DNA of 64,000 bases, from positions 1,860,001-1,924,000 of the forward strand of contig JAKZZE010000003.1 in NCBI GenBank assembly GCA_024220505.1, read 5' to 3'. The position numbers and the translations under genes were made by a program. The notes beneath the pieces are model-generated. The model was not told the DNA's origin. It worked only from the letters and a program-made list of their open reading frames with translations, and ran no database searches. Origin of the DNA: Rhizopus arrhizus (Eukaryota > Mucoromycota > Mucoromycetes > Mucorales > Rhizopodaceae). Shown piece by piece: positions 32,757 through 44,855 of the stretch (its first letter is position 1; each line of letters starts with the position of its first letter).

Positions 32757-33121
32757 TTAGAGTTCTTTGACTGTACCGGGTGTATCTGTGTCAGGTAAAG
32801 GCGTAGGCGTGGTTGATGTTTCGGCATGAATACTGGTATTTTCAGATTGTTCCATAAGACCATTTAAACGTGCCTATTCCGATATAATAAGAAAATGTTT
32901 CATTTGTAGAAATATCAACTTACAAGCTCTTCATGTAATTTTCCTTGTTTCTTTAATTCCATTCGACGATTAACAAGTACACCCACATTAACCATATAAT
33001 AGACTACCAACGATAATCAATACAAACCCCATTATATACTTTGACGTTTACCTGTAGTTCCAGCAAGGAAGAGAACAGCAGACTTTTGTGCAATATCAGC
33101 TAAACGACCTGTCACTGCCAT
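32757..33121 (-). CDS. Cytochrome c oxidase assembly factor, COX14-like
   Basis: Three exons, 33121-33052, 33003-32924 and 32873-32757, give 88 aa. A single membrane helix (KSAVLFLAGTTVYYMVNVGVLV) is followed by a basic stretch (NRRMELKKQGKLHEEL) and a Thr/Pro-rich tail. This layout fits Cox14-type single-helix inner-membrane proteins that chaperone newly made Cox1. The match is by pattern and topology, so another small mitochondrial protein is possible. Exons and junctions are well supported. Confidence 0.55.
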
Positions 33122-33279
33122 GTTGATTTATGAGGGGGAAAAAAAAAAAGAAAGATCTGGGGGGTCGTTTTTTTTTTATTTTATTTTATTTTCTTTTTAT
33201 GTACATGACGTAAATTTAAAAGTAAGAAATCTTTATCTCTTTTTTCCCTTTTTCTTTTTCTTCGTTTGTAAAAAGAAAA

Positions 33280-34129
33280 ATGAATCTCTTTTTTGGTAAA
33301 GCAAAATCAAAAACTACGGCCAAGGATGCCATTTATAAATTAAGAGAAACCTTGGACATGCTGGAAAAGAGACAAACATTTTTAGAAACAAAGGCAGAAA
33401 ACGAATTAAAAATAGCCAAAATCAATGCTACAAAAAACAGAAGAGGTAAGCACTCATTTACATGTTGCTTTTATTTATAATTCATAGTGGCCTTGATGGC
33501 ACTCAAGAGAAAGAAGGCTTATGAAAGCAATATTGAAAAAATAAACGGAGCACGCATGACTATTGAAACACAAATGATGGCTATTGAAAATGCTAATGTT
33601 AATTTGGAAACTATGGGCGCTATGCGTGCAGGTGCTGAAGCCATGAAGAATATACACGGATCGATGTAAGCATTGAATATTGCAAATATTGAGGATAATG
33701 CTAAGTATCATTGATAGGAATATTGATAAAGTGGATGAAACTATGGATGACATTCGTGATCAAATGGATATTGCAAATGAAATTTCGGAAGCTATTTCAA
33801 GACCTGTTGGTGTAGGAGATGATTTGGACGAGGTACATACACACACTTGGATTTTTTTTTAAATGAAGATGTTCATATGTTATTATATTAGGACGAGTTG
33901 CTTAATGAACTTGAGGAATTAGAACAAGAAGAGTTGGACGCCAAGATGTTGGAAACACCTTCACCAGTGGTTACTGCGCCCAATGTTCCTGTGCATGTAC
34001 CAGGTAAACAATCCATATGAATTTCTGTCTTATTTTATTAAATATATATAAATAGCTGCGAGGGCAAATGAAGTTGAAGATGATGAAGAGGCAGAACTTA
34101 GAGCACTTCAAGCTAGTATGGCAATGTAA
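33280..34129 (+). CDS. SNF7: ESCRT-III subunit Snf7/Vps32
   Basis: Five exons, 33280-33445, 33488-33665, 33718-33832, 33892-34003 and 34056-34129, give 214 aa. A basic first helix and coiled coil (AIYKLRETLDMLEKRQTFLE) are followed by VALMALKRKKAYES, the hinge ETMGAMRAGAEAMKNIHG and DKVDETMDDIRDQMD, then an acidic C-terminal part ending EAELRALQASMAM. This is the Snf7/CHMP4 order. The protein polymerises into spirals that cut membrane necks in multivesicular-body formation. The acidic end is the region that carries Bro1 and Vps4 contacts in the family. Confidence 0.92.
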
Positions 34130-34299
34130 CTTTAGTATATATTCTCTCTTTTTCTATTTTTATTATTATATCACATCATATGATGCATCAACACATTATA
34201 TAAAAAACACCTTATTATTTCAATCACAATGGCTTGCTATCTATTATGCTTTAAGTTACAAATCTAGTTATAAAAGTACCGAGGATTACCCAACTATCC
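34130..34299. other. Spacer between Snf7 and the inverted repeat
   Basis: AT-rich 3' flank of Snf7. The last few bases (34291-34299) still partly match the outer edge of the right repeat arm. Confidence 0.4.
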
Positions 34300-34475
34300 T
34301 CACTCGTAACATATGTGCTTTCATTGTTCTCTATGCTGATGTAAGCACTCACGATTTAAAGCAGCTTTAAGATATAAATATATATAATAAAGTAGACTGA
34401 ATTGTTTGATAGGTAAATTCAAAGTGAGTTTTCAGACTGAGATACTTTTCATTTTTCGATGCGTTTGATGTACAA
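34300..34475 (+). repeat. Left arm of 176-nt perfect inverted repeat
   Basis: Reads TCACTCGTAACATATGTGCT onward to GATGTACAA and is the exact reverse complement of 35324-35499 by direct comparison. No protein recognised within it. Confidence 0.9.
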
Positions 34476-35323
34476 GGTAAACCTGTTTTAGTATACATTT
34501 GACACAAGGTTAAAGATTTCGTTTCAAATGTAGCAATGAAGCCAAATACAGGTTTCTTTGTGATAAGTGATTACTAGAGCTTACCAGATAGATCAAACTA
34601 TTTAAGCAAAAAGTAAAATAAAAATGTATAAAAATGCATAAAAATGCATAAAAAAAAGAAAACGGAATCGCAATAGTGTATTAGCTTCAAGAGACTTTTT
34701 GTTCTTGATTTTAGATAAATTAAAGAAATGGATGATTGTTATATGATACTTTATAAAGCTAGTTAGGTAGTGTACAGTGTACGGCATAGACTTTCACGTG
34801 AGCCCTAAGGTGTGTAAGGGACTCCCAAGTTCCATCTGTGTCTTACAGTATTATCCTAGCCTGACTAAGCCCGGCTATCACTCTAGCTGTTATTAGACCA
34901 CTTCACCTCACGTAGGATGGGATCATGAATATTTAAGCATTTATTTTATTTACAAATTAAAATCCAATTGAGCGCTTGATGTCTCTTACATTGCTTCCGC
35001 CCGGATCAGGTATTGAGAGAAAAGGGAAACTAAAAATCCCTTATGCGTGCAAGAGTAAAAACATTAAAGCGTAAAGAAAACGGGATCAGTTATAAAGACA
35101 CTAATGTGGTGAAGTAGGAAGCCAATCCAAGAGTCTTTGCCCGAGATGTGGGGGGGGGGCGAAGAAAGCAGGAATTTTGCATGAGACAAGTAGTCAAGCT
35201 CATGAAGGATGATGCAAGTAGTAGATCATCAAAGAAACCAAGAGACAACGGTACAATATCGGCGAGGTGCTTGATTTAAAAGCTTGTTCAAAAGGAAAGA
35301 CAGTGGTTCAACTTCAGTTTGCT
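34476..35323. other. Spacer (848 nt) of the inverted repeat
   Basis: Gene-free. Its middle (about 34790-35160) is noticeably less AT-rich than the flanks, with a G-run at about 35150-35159. I see no transposase, tRNA or 5S rRNA sequence in it. Confidence 0.5.
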
Positions 35324-35499
35324 TTGTACATCAAACGCATCGAAAAATGAAAAGTATCTCAGTCTGAAAACTCACTTTGAATTTACCTATCAAACAATTC
35401 AGTCTACTTTATTATATATATTTATATCTTAAAGCTGCTTTAAATCGTGAGTGCTTACATCAGCATAGAGAACAATGAAAGCACATATGTTACGAGTGA
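35324..35499 (-). repeat. Right arm of 176-nt perfect inverted repeat
   Basis: Exact reverse complement of 34300-34475. The match fades within about 10 nt at each outer edge, and no flanking target-site duplication is obvious. Confidence 0.9.
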
Positions 35500-37066
35500 A
35501 CATAGTTGAATTGAAGGGCTCTAAGTTTCACCTGTTAACCATGCTCAGTTTCGTTTGTCCTAGTATCTATCTAGGTATGCTTAATAAAGTAAGGTGTGAT
35601 CACATATGGATTATTTACCCGGTACATGCACGGGCAAAGGAATTGTTAATATCTTTTTTTTTTTTTTTTTTTTTTTTCTTTAGCTGCATTTCCTGGCAGT
35701 GCTTGCACTCATTCATTGTAGTTTGTATTGTTGGCGTTGGAATTAAGTAGCTAAGCTACTTTCTATTGGACAAAAGCTGCTTAATACTGCAGATTATAAG
35801 AACCAGCTATTTTTCAATCGCTATTTCACTTCCTTGCTCTTCAAATGTATCATCATATTCATTTTCAAAGTAGAGCAGTTAATTATTAAGTTTAGTTCTC
35901 AGAACGAGCAATGTTAAAATTGAAATATTTAAGGGAATAAAACAAAAAGAAATAACACAGTACAAAATCGCAGATCGGGCTACATCAAAGCCGCAAAGTT
36001 GAAATATGTAAATCCGCCATTTACTTTGCAAAAACTGTAAATTAGTATACATTGCTTTTACACCAAGTTTGAATAATGTGCTTTCAAAAAGTTGTTTCTA
36101 TAAAACTAACCTGAGTCATTTGTTATATTAAATAGGGCTTGTACAAAATCATCACAAATGTAAAAAAAATTATCAGCGAATATGCATTTCTTTTTATTTT
36201 ATTATTTTTGGTTAAATGTAATTACATTAAAGTGAAATTTACGCATTACTGCAGTTTATTAACTAAATAAAATAAAGAATTAAGCTAATAGCCTCTCGAA
36301 TAGCAATTGAGATCATTATGTTATTTACAGTATAAAAAATCGCGAGAGTGATACATTGCGTCTAGGCTGAGAATTTTCTTTATATATTCATATTAATATG
36401 CGAATCTCTGTATCATAAATATATCGTAGTTTAGAAAGAACGTAACGAGTTTAATATAGAAAAGGTTCGTATTCATCATTTGATTGAAGTAATTTTTTTT
36501 GCTTGGACAATGTTTTGATGCATTCTGTGATGTTGCAGATATGTAGTTTTTTTTCTTCCTTTTTTTTCTAAACACTTCTTAATAGTCTAGGCTAAAAGGT
36601 GAAAGAATAGATATATGGAATTTTTAATCAGAATAAAGCAGCCCATAGTGCTGCTACCACAAATAAAATCCTTATCTTCTTCTCCAAAGAATGAGATAGC
36701 AGCTAATAGGGTCTTTTTTTTCTGTGTTCTTTTATAAAATTCGCATTAGGTCCTTTAATTTAAAAATGATGATCAAAGTGTACTTATTGTCACTATCAAT
36801 TGGTTTTATCTAGTATTAATTAATAAGTGTCAAGATATAGGGCAACAATCACATATCGAATGTAGTACAATACCGACTTTCTTTCCAAATAGCCATCTGC
36901 TTTATTCTTATGAAACCCTATAAATTTTGAAGTGATCCACTATTTTTCGATTTTATTGAAATAAAGCAAGGAAAGCATTCTCATTTCTTCGATACTATAA
37001 ACGCCCTTTCTGATCTTTTTCTTTTTCTCTAAAAAACGGACTTTTATTTTTATTTTTTTTTCCGAA
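35500..37066. other. Gene-free stretch
   Basis: AT-rich, with a poly-T run at about 35656-35678. No supported gene. The last 60 nt are T-rich and act as the leader of the Kre9-like gene. Confidence 0.5.
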
Positions 37067-37958
37067 ATGAAGTTATCACCTTGTGTACTTTTGACTATAT
37101 CCTTGATCTATCATGCTAAAGCCAATATGGCACCTAGTTACCCTGAACCAGGCACTGTATGGAGATCTGGTGAACAATACAAGATTGTTTGGTGTAAAGT
37201 TCTCTTTAAAATTACTTAATTTATATATTAAAAAAGCTTGCTTTGTTTTTTGAATATAGATGATGATAAAAATTTGCCTAGTACGTCAAGTGAGTGGAGG
37301 AAATTCAAGATTGGTATCAAAGGAATAAATCTTGATATATGATTTTACTTTACTTACAGTTCTTATTTTTAAGATTTTATGACTGGCGAGAATAATAGAC
37401 AAAAGTTTTTAAAGAACGTTGCTTTTGGTTTAGATGCTACAAAATCAAATTCATTATCCTGGATAGCACCTGAGGTAGAACCTCACGCTCCTATTTATTT
37501 CTTTATGTTTACCAATGGTAATCTTGTATTCAGGGGGAAGGGTTAGTCTTTGTAATCAATTCATATGATATATAGAAAAGGGAGATCGTACATGGACTAC
37601 ACGTTTTAGCATTGTTGGATCTGATGGAAAGCTTGATGCAGCTGAACATGACACTCAGCCAGATGGTAATACTGATGTGTTTTTTTTTTTTAACAAGACA
37701 GTTTAAAATATCTTTTTTATTTTAGGTACCAAGGTTCCTTGGGGTGTTGGTAAAATAGTCCCAAAAGGCAATACAACTCTACACACACCTCTCCCTGTTT
37801 ATTCACTGACTCCTGCTCAATCCTCTGTTGCAGCTGAAAATGCCGCCCTCGTTATTGCAGTCTCTGATGCCTCAACAAGCTATGCAACGTCTAATAGACA
37901 TTGCTTATTTATGCTATTGGGTTTTATGTTTTTCAGTATTGCTTTATTCACATATTAA
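37067..37958 (+). CDS. GPI-anchored Kre9/Knh1-like surface protein
   Basis: Five exons, 37067-37193, 37260-37313, 37374-37517, 37576-37665 and 37726-37958, give 215 aa. A signal peptide (KLSPCVLLTISLIYHAKA) is followed by a Kre9/Knh1-type N-terminal domain: PGTVWRSGEQYKIVW with YDDKNLP, KFLKNVAFGLDATKSNSLSW and YFFMFTNEKGDRTWTTRFSI. A Ser/Thr/Ala-rich stretch and a hydrophobic C-terminus (LFMLLGFMFFSIALFTY) indicate a GPI anchor. Relatives are small Ser/Thr-rich wall or membrane proteins, some involved in beta-glucan assembly. Its stop codon lies 10 nt from that of RVB2 on the other strand. Confidence 0.8.
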
Positions 37959-37968
37959 AAAAAAGATT

Positions 37969-39586
<1,618 letters not shown>

Positions 39587-40108
39587 GACTTTATTTATTA
39601 TCTTGCTTCAAAAAAAAAGGTTTTTTGCTAAAAAATAAAAAAAAAAAAATAAAAAACTTCGTGTCAGACTGTGACTACAGTATTTCCAAATGTAGGACTC
39701 AATGAGACTTATGATTTTTTTTACCTCCGACAAAATTTTATGAAGCAATTTCCTTTCAAGTATTGATGAGTCCCATCACTTCAGAAAATGAGAATGCTTA
39801 TTAAAAAACTAAAGTATTCACCTGTCGGGTCTCATCGTAACAGGTCCTAATATTGACTTATCAATATCGAGCTTTTGACAGTGGAGAGTAGTTAACCAAA
39901 GACAGATTCAAATACCTAAAGGGTTGACATGATTTAAAGAGATAAGACAAAGTCAACGAAGCCATCAACAAAGGCTACTCATTCTGACTAATAGTTGTTG
40001 AGTTCAAAGTGTTTAAGCTAGTTTATTGAGAAAAGGTAAAAGTATATAAATGTGCGTTTTCCAGGCTTTTTTTTTTAGTGCATATCTTATTTTTTTTTAT
40101 TCTATAAA
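39587..40108. other. Gene-free stretch
   Basis: Upstream region of RVB2 and a further 500 nt without recognisable genes. A/T runs at about 39611-39655. Confidence 0.5.
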
Positions 40109-40288
40109 ATGATGAACAACAACGAACAATCAAGCAGCCAAAGGACAACAGTTGCCAATCCAACTCTGCAACGCATTATAGACAACAATGCTGCTATGCA
40201 ATATAGTAACCAGATGATTATTTTTCAAAGCATGGGCAGTCGTCCAGTCAATACTACTAAAGCTTACTCAAGAAAGCAAGATAAATAG
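40109..40288 (+). pseudogene. Short recombinase-like N-terminal remnant
   Basis: A 59-codon ATG-started frame, rich in Asn and Gln, ends RPVNTTKAYSRKQDK then stop. Open but broken pieces follow downstream (KFSDDEVI, then SACGDLVNTIIITH). The RPxNTTxAYxxKQ pattern recalls the N-terminal region of Crypton-type tyrosine-recombinase proteins in mucoralean genomes, but the catalytic domain is absent. Tentative. Confidence 0.25.
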
Positions 40289-40804
40289 AAGACAAATATT
40301 CCAACTTGTTATTACTCAATATAAACACTTTTAGAAACCGCGTAATGCTCAAAAATTCAGTGATGATGAAGTTATTTGAGTTCAAAAGTTAAGAAAGAGC
40401 AATGAAGTCACTTCTGCTTGTGGTGATTTGGTTAATACTATTATCATTACACACATGCATTTAGCAAAGATTATCTTTATAGCTAAGAGCTATAGAAGCT
40501 TATAAAAGAGAAATAAATCATAGTCTCTGATTAAAAATTATACCATAATAACTTTAGTATAACTTTTGTAAAAATTACAAAATCCTAACTTTAAAATATG
40601 AATATTAAGTAAAGCCGAATAAAGTATCTTGATAAGCTTCTTAATTTAAATTCTTGTTATGTCCTCTTTGAGCTTGCGTGATGGCAGGGTATTGATACAA
40701 TCACACTAAATAAATTTTTAGACAAAGAAATTTATTGAAGATAATTTTAACCTCATAACAAAATAAAGTTGCCTTTTGCTCATTCATCAATTCATTAAAA
40801 AAAC

Positions 40805-41870
40805 ATGTCAGCTAGAATCCCCATAGACTGCTCATGCCCTTTAATTATATCTGAAGATGAAACAAAAGAAAGTAAAGCATGAGGGGTTTTTTATCTTCTT
40901 AGAGCACATGATACGATCAGAGAGATTGCAGAACTTGTTGACTTGAACAAGTCCACTGTGCATGATATAAAAGCCAGGATTGATAACTATAGTATCCCTT
41001 TACCTCACAAGTAAATAAGGCGACCATTGAAAGTAAATGAAAGAACTGAAAGACACTTGAGGAGGATTAATAGAGAAGATCCTTTTGCCTCTTTTAAAGA
41101 AATAAATGTGGAATTGGCAAAGCTAGATGCTTTTGTTTGTATAGAAAGTCTTCGATCGACTTAACTTCAAATCATACAGAGCCGCTCACAAGCCTAGATT
41201 GACTACAAGAAACCGCAAAAGTAGGCTTCATTGAGCGAAGGAACATCTCAATTGGACCGAAGACCAATAGAGAAACGTCGTCTGGTCTGACGAATCGTGC
41301 TTTTGTGTGGAAGGCAGTAAACGCTGTAAAAGAGTGCTTAGAAAGGAAGGAGAACGTTATGATGAAAGAAATGTAGTATCCACAGTCAAGTGGGGTGGTG
41401 GTGCTATGGTTTGGGGATGTTTTTGCGGAGGAGGTTTTGGGCCTTTAGAAATGACTGACGCCAGTTCTGTAGACCAAGAAACACATATCAATATTTTACT
41501 CAAAAGGCTACATCCTTGGTTTACAAATGTCACGTTGCACCAGGAGAGGGGCTTTATCTTCCAGAGGATGAAGCTTCCTGTCATACAGGTAGTTATGCTC
41601 GATGGTGGAAGGAAATCCACCAAATCGGGGGTTTTGAGTACTGGCCTGCTCAAAGCCCTGATTTGAACCCATCGAGCATGTTTGGAATGCTCTTGAAAGA
41701 CAAATTGAGAGAAAAAGATTGTCCATTAAAAATTTGCAACAATTGAAGGCGGCACTACAAGAAAAGTGGGCAAGACTGGATGATGAGTTTGCCGACTGAT
41801 TAGTTCGAAGCATGAAGAGGCGATGTGAAGCAGTTATTAAGGCTAAAGGTGGTGCAACAGAATACTAAAA
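40805..41870 (+). mobile_element. Decayed Tc1/mariner transposase (second family)
   Basis: From the ATG at 40805 the frame gives MSARIPIDCSC, is broken by a stop, and then reads IREIAELVDLNKSTVHDIK (helix-turn-helix). A long piece at 41307-41666 has KWGGGAMVWGCFCGGGFGPL, a second-Asp region (EDEASCHTG) and YWPAQSPDLNP. The DLNPIEHVW motif with the catalytic Glu is split by a one-base frameshift near 41672. The C-terminal tail (LVRSMKRRCEAVI) is recognisable to about 41865. The order is that of Tc1 DDE transposases. Several stops and shifts make it non-functional. It differs from the 25-kb and 48-kb copies. Terminal repeats were not found. Confidence 0.8.
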
Positions 41871-41979
41871 ATCATTTTATGAATACATTTTTAAAATAAA
41901 CATGTGAATCTTTCTTTTCTCAAAACTTGAAAACCCAAGCTTATGTTCACAGGTATTAATTGGTCTTGAACTTACATTT

Positions 41980-42543
41980 GTGTATTATATAGTTGTGCTT
42001 CCAGGGGCAAATACAATTCGTATCGCTAACAAACTGAACAACTATCCTGCACAGTACTCTTGTAAAAAATTATCTGTCGAGGAAAAGATTAATCAGGGAG
42101 ATCCACCGATCTCTCCTCAGCAATCTGGTACGAGGCCTTCTTCTCCCGAACTTCTGTTGTCTAACTCTCAGCAGCAAGAGTCACTATTAAACCTTAAGCA
42201 AGAGATAGAAGCTCAAGTCGAAGAAACAAAAAAACATCTCAAGGATGCCCATAATGAAAGAAAAGGCGAAATTCTAGCTAAAAATGACAATAAGTTAAAA
42301 GCAAAATGGATTTCACCTAGTACGGCATATATCTCTAAAGCAACAAATGTAACCCAAAACAAAACAAGGGGAAATACTGAAATTTACGATCAAATCAAAA
42401 TCGCAAAGACAAAGAAAAGTGCTCTTAACAAATCAGTACAAGACGCAAAGAGCCAATTGAGAATGTTACAACATAGGAAGGCAGACGTAGTTTTGAAATT
42501 TAATGAGAGATTTACATTTATACCTTGTCTTCTTTTTGCATAA
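41980..42543 (+). CDS. Unassigned coiled-coil frame
   Basis: An open frame of 187 codons whose first in-frame codon is GTG, behind an acceptor-like TATATAG, so it may be an exon or a relic. It has a Ser/Pro-rich segment, a charged coiled coil (LKQEIEAQVEETKKHLKDAH) and a second helix (NKSVQDAKSQLRMLQHRKAD). No family recognised. Its place just after the Tc1 remnant suggests transposon-derived sequence, but that is only context. Confidence 0.3.
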   Translation: MYYIVVLPGANTIRIANKLNNYPAQYSCKKLSVEEKINQGDPPISPQQSGTRPSSPELLLSNSQQQESLLNLKQEIEAQVEETKKHLKDAHNERKGEILAKNDNKLKAKWISPSTAYISKATNVTQNKTRGNTEIYDQIKIAKTKKSALNKSVQDAKSQLRMLQHRKADVVLKFNERFTFIPCLLFA

Positions 42544-44855
42544 GTTGCTTCAAGCAAATGTTAAAGAACAATCAATCCTTACATCACAATTGACTTGATA
42601 AGACAAAGAGAAAAAGTTGGATGAAACAAGGATATGCGAGTGTTCCAAGAAAAAAAAAAGACATTTAAAAAAGTGAATGGAGGTCTTGCTTTGTTTATTC
42701 ATCATTTTTTGCCTTTTAGTTTAAAAACAACATGCCTAAAAAGAAAAAAAAAAACTCTATTGTCTCGCTCTCTGGTTCTCTTCCGTCACCATCTGGTCTT
42801 CTTCTTTCACTATCTGCTCTTTCATTTACGGACATGGTCATACTCCCGGCTTTGTTAAGCCTTTCTAAACAACAATCACTTCCATACTGTCAACAAAACC
42901 CTCGCCGTTCACTTCTGAAAAGGAAGTAGAACTAGGCTGCACTCGATGATTGCTTTACTTTTCGAGGGTAAGCGTTTTTATTCTTATGTTGTTTATGTCT
43001 TGATGACTGAGACTGACCCTTCATATACCTTATCAGTATCGTTCTATAAGTGGTTCTTTAAGTCAAATGAAATAAAGAATATTATTCAGTATCTGTCTAT
43101 CGACAAAATTCACACTGCTTAGTGGAAGTGAGTTTATGACATGTATTCTTGATCAAGGAATTAAAAGTGCGTATGTAAAGGTTGGCACGATAGAAGAGAA
43201 AACTTTTACTATGCTATAAGCCAGAGTGATACAATGAATTCGATTATGCAGATATAACAATAACTTACAACATATGAATAACAACAGTCTTGTACTTTAC
43301 TTTTCTTTTTATAAGTTGATTGATGTATTTCTAAAGGATTTCTGGGGACCATTTCTTTTAGAATTTGAGTACAATAACATCTCATGATTGCAATCGTACT
43401 ATCCCATTTCGTTCTTTAGACCATATAATTTGCGAAATATAGGATTGTTTCGAATAAAGAATTCCAGTCATCGTCTCTGCTTATCTTTTAAATAAAGAAA
43501 ACTGCAAAAGATTTTTGTAGAACATGTGAGGTCATATTGATTGCTTTCTAAGAAATACATAAACTGGTTTATTAGAACGATTTCTGTCATATATTTAAAA
43601 GCCTTTTATTTGCTTTCTCACAAGTGAAAGTATGTTCAACTACATGACATTGTTTGACTTAAATTTAGTAATCTTTCAGGTAATAGGATGAATATTTTTA
43701 TAAGGGTTTAGTATTTCGAGTTTATTCTTAAATGTTAAAGTAGGAAACAATGATAAATTATAAGGACACCAATGTGTATATCTGCAATTTTTCAATTCCT
43801 TTTATTTGCTTGCTCAATTTATTTTTTGATTTGCTTTAATGTAATATATCTTTACACACAGCAAAAGAGCCTGAAAAGTGGCCGATAGATAAAGGTTCAG
43901 ATAGAAAAGCCCTTGGTGTTTAAAAACAGTTTTTTTTTTCTTTACAAAAGGAGCCGTAAGTAAATGAGCTTAGATCCAATTTAGATTGTAATAGATTGAA
44001 TCTGTCAATCTAACATATTAAGTAATATGAGGTTTGTTATATTTAGAAGTGTATTCAAAATACAAGAAGCATAACAACTTGAGTTCAATAAGTAGACGTT
44101 GTGAAAGCTTAACATACTTTGGCTTATCTCCATCTTTTTATAGTGAATTGATCATGAATGATATATTGTTTTCATTCTATATAAACAGTAACAGGTCAAT
44201 CTCAGTTACCTACTGTCGCTGTTAAATTTTGAAGTATCTCTAAAATACAGACATTAAAATATAAAAATATGATAAACCTAAAGGCAACGGACAGAAATGT
44301 TGGCAAAATAACTAAAAAAGTGCAAAAAATATTGACAACAAAAGTAGATATTGCATTGCTGGCCAGATTTGCCGTTTTTTCTTGGCTGACTTATGATAGA
44401 TACCGTAAGATTAATTTCTGGTCATAACAATAACCTTTCATCACTTTACATAGAAACTCATCAATTAAATAAAACAAACCCTATGCTGAAACAGCTAGTT
44501 ATAGCCAAAAACGTTCAAAATCCAATAAAGTTATACTTTAATGATACAGCACTTGATACACTAAGGTTTATATTTAAATGACACTTGGCTATAAAAACTC
44601 AATATGCCGTAACTTGCTTTTAAAAATAGCTGAGCATCTGTAACAGTCCAAGTGGTTAATCCAATAGCTGTTCTTGACAAAGAAATAAAATCTTATTGGA
44701 CAAAGGATAAGAAAAATGTGACGTTATTTTAAAAAAATTTTCCTTTATTTTTGCTCTTTTTTTCCTCTCGCCCCCAACCTCTCTTCCTTTCTTCCGGACT
44801 GAACATCCAACACGGACCAGACAAAATAAAAATCCAGATAAACAACTTGTAAAAA
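42544..44855. other. Large gene-free stretch
   Basis: 2.3 kb with no convincing gene. A 52-codon ATG frame at 44269-44427 (with ALLARFAVFSWLTYDRYR) is the best candidate but has no supporting homology. The segment just before 44856 is C/T-rich and is the probable leader of the next gene. Confidence 0.45.

Noticed and set aside
34781..34935. GC-richer patch in the inverted-repeat spacer considered as 5S rRNA or tRNA
   Set aside because: No 5S internal control sequence, tRNA B-box or cloverleaf could be traced.
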